From the NCBI RefSeq assembly GCF_009764685.1, contig NZ_VHLM01000081.1, forward strand, positions 1 through 64,000: a stretch of 64,000 nt of DNA, given 5' to 3'. The DNA comes from Flavobacterium sp. I-STPP5a (GTDB taxonomy: Bacteria > Bacteroidota > Bacteroidia > Flavobacteriales > Flavobacteriaceae). Positions 8,385 to 17,752 of this stretch are shown piece by piece; position 1 is the first letter of the stretch, and each line of letters opens with the position of its first letter. Made by a program: the position numbers and the translations under genes. Below the pieces are notes generated by a model, which was not told where the DNA came from, searched no databases, and was given only the letters and a program-made list of their open reading frames with translations.

Positions 8385-10580
8385 ATGACTATCTCTTTTT
8401 GGCGACTATCACATTTAGCTCTAGCTTTATTCTCGGCGTTATTTTTAATATTAGCATCAATTACAGGAGTGATTCTTGCTGTTGATGCTATTCAGGAAAA
8501 AACTCCACCTTACAAAGTTGCTAATTTTGATACCCTCACACTAGACAAAACTATTGCAGCCGTTAGAAAAATTTACCCAGAAATAACTTCGGTACGTGTA
8601 GATCACAATCAGTTTGTAATTTTAGAAGGAATAGACAGTCAAGATCAAGATGTGAATGCGTACATAGATCCTAATACTGGAAAAATCCTGGGAAAACCCA
8701 AGAAAAAAAATGAATTTATCCTATGGACAACTGCTCTTCATAGGTCTTTATTTTTAAAAGAAACTGGAAGATTAATAGTTGGTTTTATCTCTTTTTTATT
8801 GGTTTTAATAAGTATTTCTGGATTGGCACTGCTAATAAAAAGACAGAAAAGTTTCCGTGGTTTATTTTCAAAAATTGTCAAGGAAAACTTTGCGCAGTAC
8901 TACCACATTGTTTTAGGAAGATGGTCTTTGATTCCGATTCTAATACTTGCCATTACAGGAACTTTTTTGACACTAGAGAAGTTCAATTTTTTTATAGATT
9001 CAACTGAAAAAGAGGCTAAAAATACAACTACGATAACCCATATTCCAACAAAAAAAACAGCTCAATCCTTTTTTAAAAACACCTTACTGAGCAATATTCA
9101 AAAAATAGAATTTCCGTTTTCTGATGATCCTGAGGAAAATTATATTATAACTTTAGGTGACAAAGAAATTGAAGTAAATCAAGTATCTGGAGCGGTAGTG
9201 CGCGAAACACCTTTTCCATTGCAAACGCTTATTTCAGGCTGGAGCCTTAATTTACATACCGGGAGAACTAGTGTTTTATGGGCATTAATACTAGGTTTTG
9301 CAAGTATCAACATATTGTTTTTTATCTATTCTGGATTTGCCATGACAATCAAAAGTAGGTCAAGCAGAATAAAAAACAAGTTTAAAAAAGACGAAAGTAA
9401 CATCATCATTTTAGTAGGTTCGGAAAACGGCAGCACACTCGTTTTTGCAAATGCGATTCAAAAACAACTTATTGCGGCAGGAAATAAAGTCTATATAACG
9501 GAACTCAACTCATATCAAACCTATCCTCAAGCAGAACATATATTGGTTTTTACTGCAACGCATGGCTTAGGTGATGCACCTGCAAATGCCACTAAGTTTA
9601 CTTCATTAATCAATCAAAACGTTCAAAACCAGAAGATAAATTTTTCAGTATTGGGTTTTGGATCTCGTGCTTATCCTGACTTTTGTGAATTTGCCACTAC
9701 AGTTGATAGTATTTTAGACAAGCAAGATTGGGCTATACGATTACTCGATTTACAAACTGTTAATGACAAATCAGTTGCTGAATTTATAGAGTGGGTACGC
9801 TTGTGGAATACCAAAACGGGAATCCCGCTGGCTACTACTCCGTCTTTATACAATGCAGTACCAAAAGGAATTAAAAAACTTGTTGTACTTGATAAAACAG
9901 AAGTCTCTCCTACAGACCAAACTTTTATTATGAATCTAGGATATGCCAAAAGAAACAAAATAAAATCCGGTGATTTACTTGCCATTTATCCTGCAAACGA
10001 CAATCAAGAACGACTATACTCTGTAGGTATGCTACAAGACAAGATCCAACTTGTAGTAAAATTACATCCGCATGGTTTGGGTTCTAGATATTTATATAAC
10101 TTAAAAAAAGGAGATGTTTTTGAGGGCAGAATAGTAAGCAATCCGTCGTTTTATTTTCCTGAGCAAGCTACAAAAATTGCAATGATATCAAATGGAACAG
10201 GAATTGCTCCGTTTCTGGGAATGATAGATAAAAATAAAACAAAAGTTCCTACCTATATATACTGTGGTTTTAGGAAAAAAACCGAAACCGTAAAAGGATA
10301 TGAAGATTTCTTAACTAAAATGATAGAAAAAAAGAAACTAAACGAGTTTCATTTAGCACTATCTCGTGAAGAAAATTCTCTTTATGTAATGGATTTAATT
10401 CAGCGTGATGCTTCCTTTTTTATAGATTTACTAGTTTCTGGCGGCGTAATCATGATTTGTGGTTCACTAGCCATGCAGCAAGATGTAGAGCGTGTTTTAG
10501 AAAATATTTGTCTTGAGCATACCAGAGTTGGAATTGACTTGTACAAAAATAAAAATCAAATCCTGTCTGACTGCTATTAA
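8385..10580 (+). CDS. PepSY membrane-flavodoxin-reductase fusion
   Basis: A 731-residue inner-membrane oxidoreductase. Residues 1-330 form a PepSY-associated membrane module with helices near 14-34, 129-151, 182-200 and 297-322; His-containing segments (ALHRSLFL, YYHIVLGRW, LNLHTGRTS) may hold haem, as proposed for relatives. From about 340 there is a flavodoxin domain (ILVGSENGSTLVFA, FTATHGLGDAP, LGFGSRAYPDF), then a CysJ-like FAD/NAD(P)H reductase (RLYSVG near 542, SNGTGIAPF near 602, CGSLAMQQDVERVL) ending in an aromatic residue. The layout fits NADPH to FAD to FMN to membrane to periplasm electron flow. From the neighbours I infer reduction of ferric siderophore. The ATG at 8385 directly precedes the first helix. 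Confidence 0.9.
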   Translation: MTISFWRLSHLALALFSALFLILASITGVILAVDAIQEKTPPYKVANFDTLTLDKTIAAVRKIYPEITSVRVDHNQFVILEGIDSQDQDVNAYIDPNTGKILGKPKKKNEFILWTTALHRSLFLKETGRLIVGFISFLLVLISISGLALLIKRQKSFRGLFSKIVKENFAQYYHIVLGRWSLIPILILAITGTFLTLEKFNFFIDSTEKEAKNTTTITHIPTKKTAQSFFKNTLLSNIQKIEFPFSDDPEENYIITLGDKEIEVNQVSGAVVRETPFPLQTLISGWSLNLHTGRTSVLWALILGFASINILFFIYSGFAMTIKSRSSRIKNKFKKDESNIIILVGSENGSTLVFANAIQKQLIAAGNKVYITELNSYQTYPQAEHILVFTATHGLGDAPANATKFTSLINQNVQNQKINFSVLGFGSRAYPDFCEFATTVDSILDKQDWAIRLLDLQTVNDKSVAEFIEWVRLWNTKTGIPLATTPSLYNAVPKGIKKLVVLDKTEVSPTDQTFIMNLGYAKRNKIKSGDLLAIYPANDNQERLYSVGMLQDKIQLVVKLHPHGLGSRYLYNLKKGDVFEGRIVSNPSFYFPEQATKIAMISNGTGIAPFLGMIDKNKTKVPTYIYCGFRKKTETVKGYEDFLTKMIEKKKLNEFHLALSREENSLYVMDLIQRDASFFIDLLVSGGVIMICGSLAMQQDVERVLENICLEHTRVGIDLYKNKNQILSDCY

Positions 10581-10603
10581 AAAACTGACTTACTGTACGC
10601 ATG

Positions 10604-10732
10604 TTTTTGCGTGAGTGATGGCAGTGGAGCTCTTTATAGGAAAGCCTTTTTGAGGGCTTTTCTATAAAAGCGGGAACGAACAGCACGACCCTCAGTTTCG
10701 TCCTTTGGAAAGAAACTGAGGGTCACGCCCTA
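10604..10732 (+). repeat. Dispersed hairpin repeat, divergent copy, plus hairpin
   Basis: The arm GTGATGGCAGTGGAGCTCTT aligns with the left arm of the repeat at 2908 (GAT-GCAG-GG pattern). An inner stem TATAGGAAAGCC/GGGCTTTTCTATA follows, then AGCGGGAACGAACAGCACGA, aligning with the right arm. Immediately after is a second perfect stem, GACCCTCAGTTTC/GAAACTGAGGGTC. It fills the gap between the reductase and apbE genes. Confidence 0.6.
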
Positions 10733-10747
10733 AAAAATTAATAAGTA

Positions 10748-11758
10748 ATGATCCAATTTCGTATATTTTTATCGCTAGTAACCTTCTTATTGGTCCAAAA
10801 CCTAGAAGCTCAAGTTTTAAAAAAAAGAACCACATTATTGATGGGTGGTCGCTTTGACATTTCTATAGTGGCTCAAGATACTACAACAGCTGTGCAAAGT
10901 ATTGATGAAGTTGTTGCTGAAATAACACGTATAGAAAACTTGATTTCGGACTGGAAGCCTACTTCTCAAGTTTCGGAAGTGAATCAAAATGCAGGTATTC
11001 GCCCCGTAAAAGTTGACAAAGAAGTATTTGAATTGACGCAAAGAGCGCTTGAATTATCAAAGATTACTAAGGGCGCGTTTGACATTAGCTTTGCGGCTAT
11101 GGATAGGATTTGGAAATTTGACGGGTCGATGACCGAGATGCCTACAGCAGAAGCTATTCAAAAATCAGTAGAAAAGGTGGGTTATGAAAATATCATTTTA
11201 GACAGTTTAGAGTCTACCATTTACCTCAAAGTAAAAGGGATGAAAATAGGTTTTGGCGCCTTAGGCGAAGGATACGCAACCGATAAATGCCGTGCTATGA
11301 TGCTGTCCAAAGGCATTCCTGCTGGAATCATTAATGGCTCTGGCGATATGAGTACGTGGGGAACGCAGCCTAATGGCAAACCTTGGAATATTGGTATTAC
11401 GAACCCTTTTCGACCCGAAAAAATTATGTCGATCGTTCCATTAAGGCAAGAAGCCGTAACCACTTCTGGGAGTTATGAAAAATATGTCGTTTTTAATGGT
11501 AAACGCTATTCACACATCATTAATCCCGCTACGGGTTATCCTGCTACGGGTTTGTGTAGCGTGACCGTTTTTGGCCCCAATGCTGAAACAGCAAATGGAT
11601 TAAGTACCTCTATAATGGTACTTGGTCAAAAGGATGGATTGCAGTTGTTAAAAAGATATCCGGACTATTCGGGTATTTTGATATTAGATACCGGAACAAC
11701 AATTAAGACGAGTAATTTTAAAAAAATGAAAAAAAATTCATTTTTACAATTGAAGTAA
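10748..11758 (+). CDS. apbE: FAD:protein FMN transferase ApbE
   Basis: A 336-residue exported flavin transferase that attaches FMN from FAD to Thr/Ser of target proteins in the periplasm, Mg-dependent. The signal peptide (MIQFRIFLSLVTFLLVQNLEAQ) fits that location. Diagnostic segments are LMGGRFDISI (about 31), the Gly-rich GFGALGEGYATDK (about 172; many homologues have Lys where Glu stands before GYA) and HIINPATGYP (about 256), with TTSGSYE before it. It lies between the PepSY reductase and siderophore receptor, as in other flavinylated redox systems. The likely client in this window is the DUF2271 protein (TGAS motif); clients elsewhere in the genome are equally possible. Confidence 0.93.
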   Translation: MIQFRIFLSLVTFLLVQNLEAQVLKKRTTLLMGGRFDISIVAQDTTTAVQSIDEVVAEITRIENLISDWKPTSQVSEVNQNAGIRPVKVDKEVFELTQRALELSKITKGAFDISFAAMDRIWKFDGSMTEMPTAEAIQKSVEKVGYENIILDSLESTIYLKVKGMKIGFGALGEGYATDKCRAMMLSKGIPAGIINGSGDMSTWGTQPNGKPWNIGITNPFRPEKIMSIVPLRQEAVTTSGSYEKYVVFNGKRYSHIINPATGYPATGLCSVTVFGPNAETANGLSTSIMVLGQKDGLQLLKRYPDYSGILILDTGTTIKTSNFKKMKKNSFLQLK

Positions 11759-12054
11759 TATATGCCTCCCTTTGTATTATTCTAGACAAGAAACTTCATT
11801 AGCACTCTTTATCAGTATTTAAAATAAATAGCTATTTATATCACAATCTTAAAATCTTTTTTGCTGATTGCCATACTCCCTATTTTCCAGGCGCGTCATT
11901 TAAAAGACTAAGCTTGCCGTTTTTCATTTCCTTTTTTACAATTTAATTGGTTTAATTGAGACATAGAAAGTTAAGTTAGACTTTCATTCTTCAAAAAATA
12001 CTATTTTAATTCACTACAAATCAATGCACTAAATTTTTATTAGTTTTTTATTAG
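11759..12054. other. Intergenic stretch before the siderophore receptor
   Basis: No gene seen. AT-rich and without a clear terminator after apbE; the regulatory elements are confined to the last 80 bases before the receptor gene. Confidence 0.5.
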
Positions 12055-12069
12055 TATTTAATCTAAATA
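12055..12069. promoter_or_regulatory. Operator B1 (upstream copy, receptor promoter)
   Basis: TATTTAATCTAAATA, identical to operator A2 at 6207, ending four bases before the -33 element TTTG at 12073. Confidence 0.72.
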
Positions 12070-12072
12070 AGC

Positions 12073-12103
12073 TTTGTAATTCAAAAGATGGGTTTTATAT
12101 TTG
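12073..12103 (+). promoter_or_regulatory. Promoter of the TonB siderophore receptor
   Basis: TTTG at 12073-12076, 19 bases, TATATTTG at 12096-12103: a full match to the Bacteroidota consensus, flanked by operators on both sides. Confidence 0.82.
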
Positions 12104-12115
12104 CAAAGTTATTTT

Positions 12116-12130
12116 TAATTATTCTAAATA
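12116..12130. promoter_or_regulatory. Operator B2 (downstream copy, receptor promoter)
   Basis: TAATTATTCTAAATA differs from operator A1 at one position. It starts 20 bases after the start of the -7 box and ends one base before the first candidate ATG, so a bound protein would cover the start of transcription. Centre distance to B1 is 61 bases. Confidence 0.65.
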
Positions 12131-12131
12131 A

Positions 12132-14423
12132 ATGCAAATGAAATATATTTTTTTACCCGTAGCTGCTTTTTTTATGAGTCTTTCTAGTTTTTCACAAACT
12201 GGATTAAACACTACAGAGACCAAAGAAATTGAAGCTTACATGGAAACAGCAGTAGACACTGTAAAAAATAAAAAAGGACAAATATTAAAAGAAGTTGTGG
12301 TTTCAAGCAACAAAGACAAAAAAACAATATCTGCTTTACGTTCTGGTTTGAAACCAATGGATACTCCACAAAGTTTACAAGTTATAGGATCTGAAATTAT
12401 TGGTCAACAGCAATCTATTAGATTGAGTGATGTGGTCAAAAACACTAATGGTGTTTATGTGAGTTCGGCTCGTGGTGGTGCTACCGAATCATTTTTTTCG
12501 CGCGGGTATGATATGTCTGGTAACAATATGTTTAAAAATGGTTTCCGTTATAATGCAGGTTCTATTCCTGAGGTTTCTGGTTTAGAAAAAGTAGAGTTTT
12601 TAAAAGGAGGATCGGCATTATTATATGGAAATGTGGCTCCAGGAGGTATTTTGAACTTGGTAACAAAAACTCCAAAGTTTACAGCTGGAGGCGAATTATC
12701 CATGCAAATGGGAAGTTTTTCGTATTACAAACCATCTATTGATTTTTATGGCCCGTTGAGTAAAAGTATTGCTTATCGTGTAAATGCTTCTTACGAAAAA
12801 TCAGAAAGTTTTAGAGACTTTGTAAAAAACGATAGAGTTTATATTAATCCTTCGTTATTATTCCATATTTCTGATAAAACTCAAATCACCGTACAAGGTG
12901 ATTATTTAAGCGCTGATTGGACACCTGATTTTGGGACAGGAATTGTTGGAAAAGAAATATTAGATTTACCAAGAAATCAGTTTTTTGGAGCAAAATGGTC
13001 TAATGGAAACACCAAGTCTTCAAGTGCATCGGTTCAATTACACCACGATTTTAATATCAATTGGAATTTGAATTTTAATTCATCATTTCAAAATTATGAC
13101 CGAAGCCAAAAATCTACAGCGCAACTTTCCAATTTAAACACTTATTCGGTGCCTGGAACGTGGAACAGAGGATTGGTTCAAAATAAAAATTTAGAGAAAA
13201 TATTTGGTGACCAGTTAAGTATTCAAGGTACTTTTTATTCTGGAAAAGTAAAACATCAAATCTTTACTGGGGTAGATTATGAATTGTCTATTGCTGATAA
13301 CTACACCTATGTTTTTAACGAAAAAGCGGTTATGGTAAATGGAAAATACGATCCGAGTTTATACGACACAATCAATCTTTTTAGTTTCAATCCTAACTCA
13401 CAAAGAAACGACATTCCAAATGCAGCCAATACACAAATTGCAATTACAGAAACTAGTCGTTTTGGTGGATTTGCACAAGACTTGATATCGATTACAGATA
13501 AAATTAAAGTTTTGGCAGGTATCCGTTGGTCTTGGCAAGAAGCTCAAGTAGTAACCACAGATTTTACAAAAAACACAGTTACTGAAGGAGCCAATAATTT
13601 AAATAGAGCGTTCTCTCCAAAAGCAGGCTTAGTATACCAACCTAATAAAACCACAACGGTGTTTAGTAGTTATTCTAATTCTTTCACGCCAAATACAGGA
13701 ACGACAGTTGATTATAAACCACTTGATCCTTCTATTATTGACCAATATGAAGTAGGAATCAAAAAAGATTTTATGAAAGGTTTGCTTACAACAAACATTA
13801 CCGCCTATATTATTGAAAATAATAATCTTGCACAAACAGCTCCTTTTGCAGCTGATGGAGTTACCCCAAATGTAAATACGAACTTGAGAGAATTAGTAGG
13901 AGGGACGAAAGGAAAAGGGATTGAAATTGACATCAATGCTAACCCAGTTAAAGGTTTAAACGTTTTGGCAGGGTATAGTTTTAATGAAACCAAAATCACT
14001 AAAACTTCTGGTACAAGTGGAAGTTTAATTGAAGGTGATTTATTAACCAGAACACCTAAACACACTGCCAACTTTAGTGTTTTTTACAAAATTCCAGAAG
14101 GTTTTTTCAAAGGAATAACACTTGGTGGTATCGCTAGCTATGTAGGTGACCGAGTGGGCGGTTGGAACGACCGTTATGTGTGGACTGAAAACAAGCCTTC
14201 AACTACGCCAAAAACCTACACTATTACTATAGAAGACCGTGACATTCCATTAAAAGGATATACAACAGTAGATTTATCAATTGGCTATGACTGGAAGAAA
14301 GTATCACTATTATGTAAACTTTCTAACATAACAAATGAATTGAATTATACGGTGCACGAAAATTACAGTACAAATCCTATTGCTCCTAGACAAATAATGG
14401 CTATTTTAAAGTATAAATTGTAA
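12132..14423 (+). CDS. TonB-dependent siderophore receptor
   Basis: Outer-membrane receptor, 763 residues, of the ferric-siderophore (FhuA/FpvA-like) type. A signal peptide ends near SSFSQ (about residue 22). The plug domain follows (MDTPQSLQVIGSEII near 75, GVYVSSARGG near 112, then VEFLKGGSALLYGNVAPGG, the conserved plug-end motif). Residues from about 180 alternate as barrel strands, ending in an aromatic-rich C terminus (IAPRQIMAILKYKL). The initiation codon is either 12132 or the ATG at 12138; the latter starts a cleaner signal peptide. Expression is predicted to be shut off by a repressor bound on both sides of its promoter. The ligand is probably a ferric siderophore but cannot be specified. 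Confidence 0.95.
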   Translation: MQMKYIFLPVAAFFMSLSSFSQTGLNTTETKEIEAYMETAVDTVKNKKGQILKEVVVSSNKDKKTISALRSGLKPMDTPQSLQVIGSEIIGQQQSIRLSDVVKNTNGVYVSSARGGATESFFSRGYDMSGNNMFKNGFRYNAGSIPEVSGLEKVEFLKGGSALLYGNVAPGGILNLVTKTPKFTAGGELSMQMGSFSYYKPSIDFYGPLSKSIAYRVNASYEKSESFRDFVKNDRVYINPSLLFHISDKTQITVQGDYLSADWTPDFGTGIVGKEILDLPRNQFFGAKWSNGNTKSSSASVQLHHDFNINWNLNFNSSFQNYDRSQKSTAQLSNLNTYSVPGTWNRGLVQNKNLEKIFGDQLSIQGTFYSGKVKHQIFTGVDYELSIADNYTYVFNEKAVMVNGKYDPSLYDTINLFSFNPNSQRNDIPNAANTQIAITETSRFGGFAQDLISITDKIKVLAGIRWSWQEAQVVTTDFTKNTVTEGANNLNRAFSPKAGLVYQPNKTTTVFSSYSNSFTPNTGTTVDYKPLDPSIIDQYEVGIKKDFMKGLLTTNITAYIIENNNLAQTAPFAADGVTPNVNTNLRELVGGTKGKGIEIDINANPVKGLNVLAGYSFNETKITKTSGTSGSLIEGDLLTRTPKHTANFSVFYKIPEGFFKGITLGGIASYVGDRVGGWNDRYVWTENKPSTTPKTYTITIEDRDIPLKGYTTVDLSIGYDWKKVSLLCKLSNITNELNYTVHENYSTNPIAPRQIMAILKYKL

Positions 14424-14458
14424 TTCTGAATCTTTATTTCATACTTTAACCCGATAAA

Positions 14459-14497
14459 AAAACACCTCCAAAGCAATAGCTTTGGAGGTGTTTTTTC
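14459..14497. terminator. Bidirectional terminator after receptor gene
   Basis: AACACCTCCAAAGC pairs perfectly with GCTTTGGAGGTGTT around four bases, with A and T runs on the two sides, so it can serve both the receptor (+) and the convergent 134-residue frame's gene (-). Confidence 0.9.
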
Positions 14498-14513
14498 ATT
14501 GTAGATGTTTGGT

Positions 14514-14891
14514 CTATCGCATCTCTATACCTATATTGTCTAAAACATTTAATAAGGAAACGCTATAATCTGGTTCATATTTCTCAATACCGCTTTGATA
14601 CCATTCTGCAATAATTCCAAGTTGATACGTGGTATATCCTACATCATCTATAGGTAATCCTAATAATCCAGCAATCAGAAAGTCTTCTAAAACTTTTTCA
14701 GTAACAATTCTACTAGGAATTCCGTCTCTTATAAAACCATTCATTTGTTCATAATCTGACCTACCAGCTTTAAAACCTGATATACAAGCATCGTTTTGCA
14801 TGTTGCTATTGTATTCTAAAAAAGGATTTAGTCCAATAGCGTATCCTTTATTGTAATCTTGCTTATAAGCAATACTAAATATTTTTTTCAT
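14514..14891 (-). CDS. Unrecognised small protein
   Basis: A 125-residue soluble protein, function unknown. The ATG at 14891 is chosen over an upstream TTG. I see no signal peptide or membrane segment. The N-terminal half has two related patterns, KGYAIGLNPF and SGFKAGRSDYEQMNG, each G-(Y/F)-x-x-G; the C-terminal half is predicted helical and ends DNIGIEMR. The G-F-x-x-G-R-x-x-Y pattern is seen in various hypothetical Bacteroidota proteins, some near toxin-immunity loci, but nothing here supports that role. Convergent with the siderophore receptor and transcribed alone. Confidence 0.6.
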   Translation of the reverse strand: MKKIFSIAYKQDYNKGYAIGLNPFLEYNSNMQNDACISGFKAGRSDYEQMNGFIRDGIPSRIVTEKVLEDFLIAGLLGLPIDDVGYTTYQLGIIAEWYQSGIEKYEPDYSVSLLNVLDNIGIEMR

Positions 14892-15057
14892 GTATTTGTA
14901 AATGTGGTATTTATACAATTATCCTCCAAAATTACATACAAAAAACAGCAACTCAATTTAATATCGATTAAAGGGTAAAAAACTCTTTAAATAACAGCTA
15001 GCCTGTCATTTACCGATTATTTTCCATGAAATAGTCTCGTGAATCATTGGTCCTAAA

Positions 15058-15095
15058 CAAAAAAACCCATTTCAATTTGAAGTTGAAATGGGTTC
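15058..15095 (-). terminator. Terminator of valS
   Basis: On the minus strand AACCCATTTCAA pairs with TTGAAATGGGTT around a short loop and runs into seven Ts. It lies 25 bases after the valS stop. Confidence 0.88.
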
Positions 15096-15118
15096 CTAAT
15101 TTATTTTCTAATAAATAA

Positions 15119-17752
15119 TTATTTTAAACCAGCTAAACTGTGCTCAATGGTTTCAATTTTTGATAGAGCATCCGCCTCTTTTTTTCGCTCGTTTTCAATT
15201 ACCTCTGGTTTAGCATTGGCAACAAACTTCTCATTGGACAATTTAACTTGAACTGATTTCAAGAAACCTTTAATGTAATTGAGTTCCTCTGTTAATTTTG
15301 CAATTTCGGCAGCTACATCAATATTTCCAGTGATAGGGATAAAATATTCGTTAGAATTTACACGAAAAGAAAGTGCTCCCTCTACTTTATCTGAAACGTA
15401 TTCTAAATCATTAATGTTTCCTAATTTAAGAATAACACTGTCAAAATAAGTTGACGCATTATCATTATTTACTACTCTAAAATCAATAGCGTCCTTAAAG
15501 GGTATGTTTTTATCTTTACGAATTGTTCTAATTCCCGAAATTACCTCTATTGTAGATTCAAAATTCGCAATTAACTGTGAATCAAATGATTTTAATTCTG
15601 GCCATGTTGCAACGATTAAAGCTTCTTCAGCCGTTCTCTCTGCAATTAAATGCCAAATTTCCTCAGTCAAGAAAGGCATAAACGGATGCAATAATTTCAG
15701 GTTGTTTTCAAGCATTTCAATTGCTTTCGCAAAAGTTACGCTGTCAATTGGTTGCTGATATGCTGGTTTAATCATTTCTAAAAACCAAGAACAGAAGTCG
15801 TCCCAAACTAATTTGTAAATCCCCATCAAAGCATCAGAAATTCTGTATTTCTCAAAATTATCTTCAATATCTACTAATGTTTGTTGCAATTTTGCTTCGT
15901 ACCATTCGATTGCTACTTTTGATGAATCGGGTTGCTCAATTGTATCTGAAACTTCCCAACCTTTTATGAGTTTAAAAGCATTCCAAATTTTATTAGTAAA
16001 CGCTTTCCCTTGGTTACACAACTCTTCATCAAACATAATATCATTACCTGCAGAAGCACTCAAAAGCAATCCTACTCGAACTCCATCAGCACCAAATTTT
16101 TCAATCAATTCTAAAGGCTCAGGAGAATTCCCTAAAGATTTAGACATTTTTCGGCGTTGTTTATCTCTTACTAAACCAGTCAGATATACGTTCGTAAAAG
16201 GTTTCTGCCCCGTGTATTCATATCCTGCAATGATCATTCTGGCTACCCAGAAAAACAAAATATCTGGACCAGTAACTAAATCATTCGTTGGATAATAATA
16301 TTTAAAATCTTCGCTTTCAGGATCCATAATTCCACCAAAAACAGACATTGGCCACAGCCAAGAAGAAAACCAAGTGTCTAAGGCGTCCACATCTTGTTTT
16401 AAATCTTTTGTTTCAAGTTTAAGGTTTAAAGTTTTCTCTTTTGCTAACTTTAAGGCATCATCAATATTCTCTGCAACTACAAAATCCTCTTTTCCATCAC
16501 CATAAAAATAAGCTGGAATTTGTTGTCCCCACCACAATTGACGGGAGATATTCCAGTCTCTAATGTTGTTTAGCCAATGTGCATAGGTATTATTGAAACG
16601 CACTGGGTGCAATTTAATATCACCATCCTCTAAAACGGATTTGATAGCTGGTTTTACCAAATCTTCCATTTTTAAGAACCACTGATCAGACAAGCGTGGC
16701 TCGATAACAGCTTTGGTTCTTTCTGAAGTTCCCACCTTATTAAGATGCATTTCTGTTTTTGCTAAAGCACCTATTGTTTGCAATTCTATAGCAATAGCCT
16801 CGCGAACCGCAAAACGATCTTGACCTTGATAGTGCAATCCAAAACTATTTAAAGTTGCATCCTCGTTAAAAATATCAATAATCTCAAGATTATGCTTTTC
16901 TCCAAGAGTTTTGTCATTCATATCGTGAGCAGGAGTCACTTTTAAACAACCTGTTCCAAATTCGATATCAACATACTCATCTTCAATGATTGGAATTACT
17001 CTTCCGCAAATTGGGACAATTGCTTTTTTACCTTTCAAATGAGCAAAACGTTCATCATTAGGGTTGATGCAAATTGCAGTATCTCCAAAAATTGTTTCTG
17101 GACGTGTTGTAGCAATGGTTAGAAATTCTTCTGTCCCCTCAATTTTATAATTAAGAAAAAAGAGTTTTCCTTGCTGTTCTTCATAAATAACCTCTTCATC
17201 TGACAAAGTTGTTTTAGCTTCAGGATCCCAATTTACCATTCGATATCCTCTATAAATCAAACCTTTGTTGTATAAATCAACAAAAGATTTAATTACTGAG
17301 GCTGACATATCAGGGTCCATTGTAAATTTTGTTCGTTCCCAGTCGCAAGAAGCACCAAGTTTTTTTAATTGATCCAAAATTACTCCGCCATATTTATCTG
17401 TCCATTCCCACGCATGCGCTAAGAATTCCTCACGAGTCAAATCATTTTTATTGATTCCTTCTGCTTTCAATTTAGCAACAACCTTCGCTTCTGTTGCTAT
17501 AGATGCGTGATCAGTACCAGGAACCCAGCACGCATTAAAGCCTTTAAGACGTGCTCTTCTTATCAATACATCCTGAATGGTATTGTTTAGCATGTGCCCC
17601 ATATGCAAAACTCCGGTTACATTTGGTGGTGGAATTACTATGGTATACGGTGTTCTATGATCTGGTTCTGAGTGAAAATAATTATTTTTCATCCAGTAGT
17701 CATACCACTTATTTTCAATAGTTTTAGCGTCGAATTGTGCAGGAATTGTCAT
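15119..17752 (-). CDS. valS: Valyl-tRNA synthetase
   Basis: Cytosolic class I synthetase charging tRNA-Val, 877 residues, close to the usual Bacteroidota length. The HIGH signature is HMGH near residue 50 (PPNVTGVLHMGHML) and KMSKS lies near 534 (RRKMSKSLGNSPEPLE). The editing domain sits between (TTRPETIFGDTA near 214, TPAHDMND near 273). WWGQQIPAYFYG and DALDTWFSSWLWP mark the catalytic half, and a C-terminal coiled coil (EIAKLTEELNYIKGFLKSVQ, about 810-870) is the tRNA-binding arm. A single-gene unit with its own terminator. Its ATG at 17752 is 183 bases from the divergent DUF1573 gene. Confidence 0.98.
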   Translation of the reverse strand: MTIPAQFDAKTIENKWYDYWMKNNYFHSEPDHRTPYTIVIPPPNVTGVLHMGHMLNNTIQDVLIRRARLKGFNACWVPGTDHASIATEAKVVAKLKAEGINKNDLTREEFLAHAWEWTDKYGGVILDQLKKLGASCDWERTKFTMDPDMSASVIKSFVDLYNKGLIYRGYRMVNWDPEAKTTLSDEEVIYEEQQGKLFFLNYKIEGTEEFLTIATTRPETIFGDTAICINPNDERFAHLKGKKAIVPICGRVIPIIEDEYVDIEFGTGCLKVTPAHDMNDKTLGEKHNLEIIDIFNEDATLNSFGLHYQGQDRFAVREAIAIELQTIGALAKTEMHLNKVGTSERTKAVIEPRLSDQWFLKMEDLVKPAIKSVLEDGDIKLHPVRFNNTYAHWLNNIRDWNISRQLWWGQQIPAYFYGDGKEDFVVAENIDDALKLAKEKTLNLKLETKDLKQDVDALDTWFSSWLWPMSVFGGIMDPESEDFKYYYPTNDLVTGPDILFFWVARMIIAGYEYTGQKPFTNVYLTGLVRDKQRRKMSKSLGNSPEPLELIEKFGADGVRVGLLLSASAGNDIMFDEELCNQGKAFTNKIWNAFKLIKGWEVSDTIEQPDSSKVAIEWYEAKLQQTLVDIEDNFEKYRISDALMGIYKLVWDDFCSWFLEMIKPAYQQPIDSVTFAKAIEMLENNLKLLHPFMPFLTEEIWHLIAERTAEEALIVATWPELKSFDSQLIANFESTIEVISGIRTIRKDKNIPFKDAIDFRVVNNDNASTYFDSVILKLGNINDLEYVSDKVEGALSFRVNSNEYFIPITGNIDVAAEIAKLTEELNYIKGFLKSVQVKLSNEKFVANAKPEVIENERKKEADALSKIETIEHSLAGLK

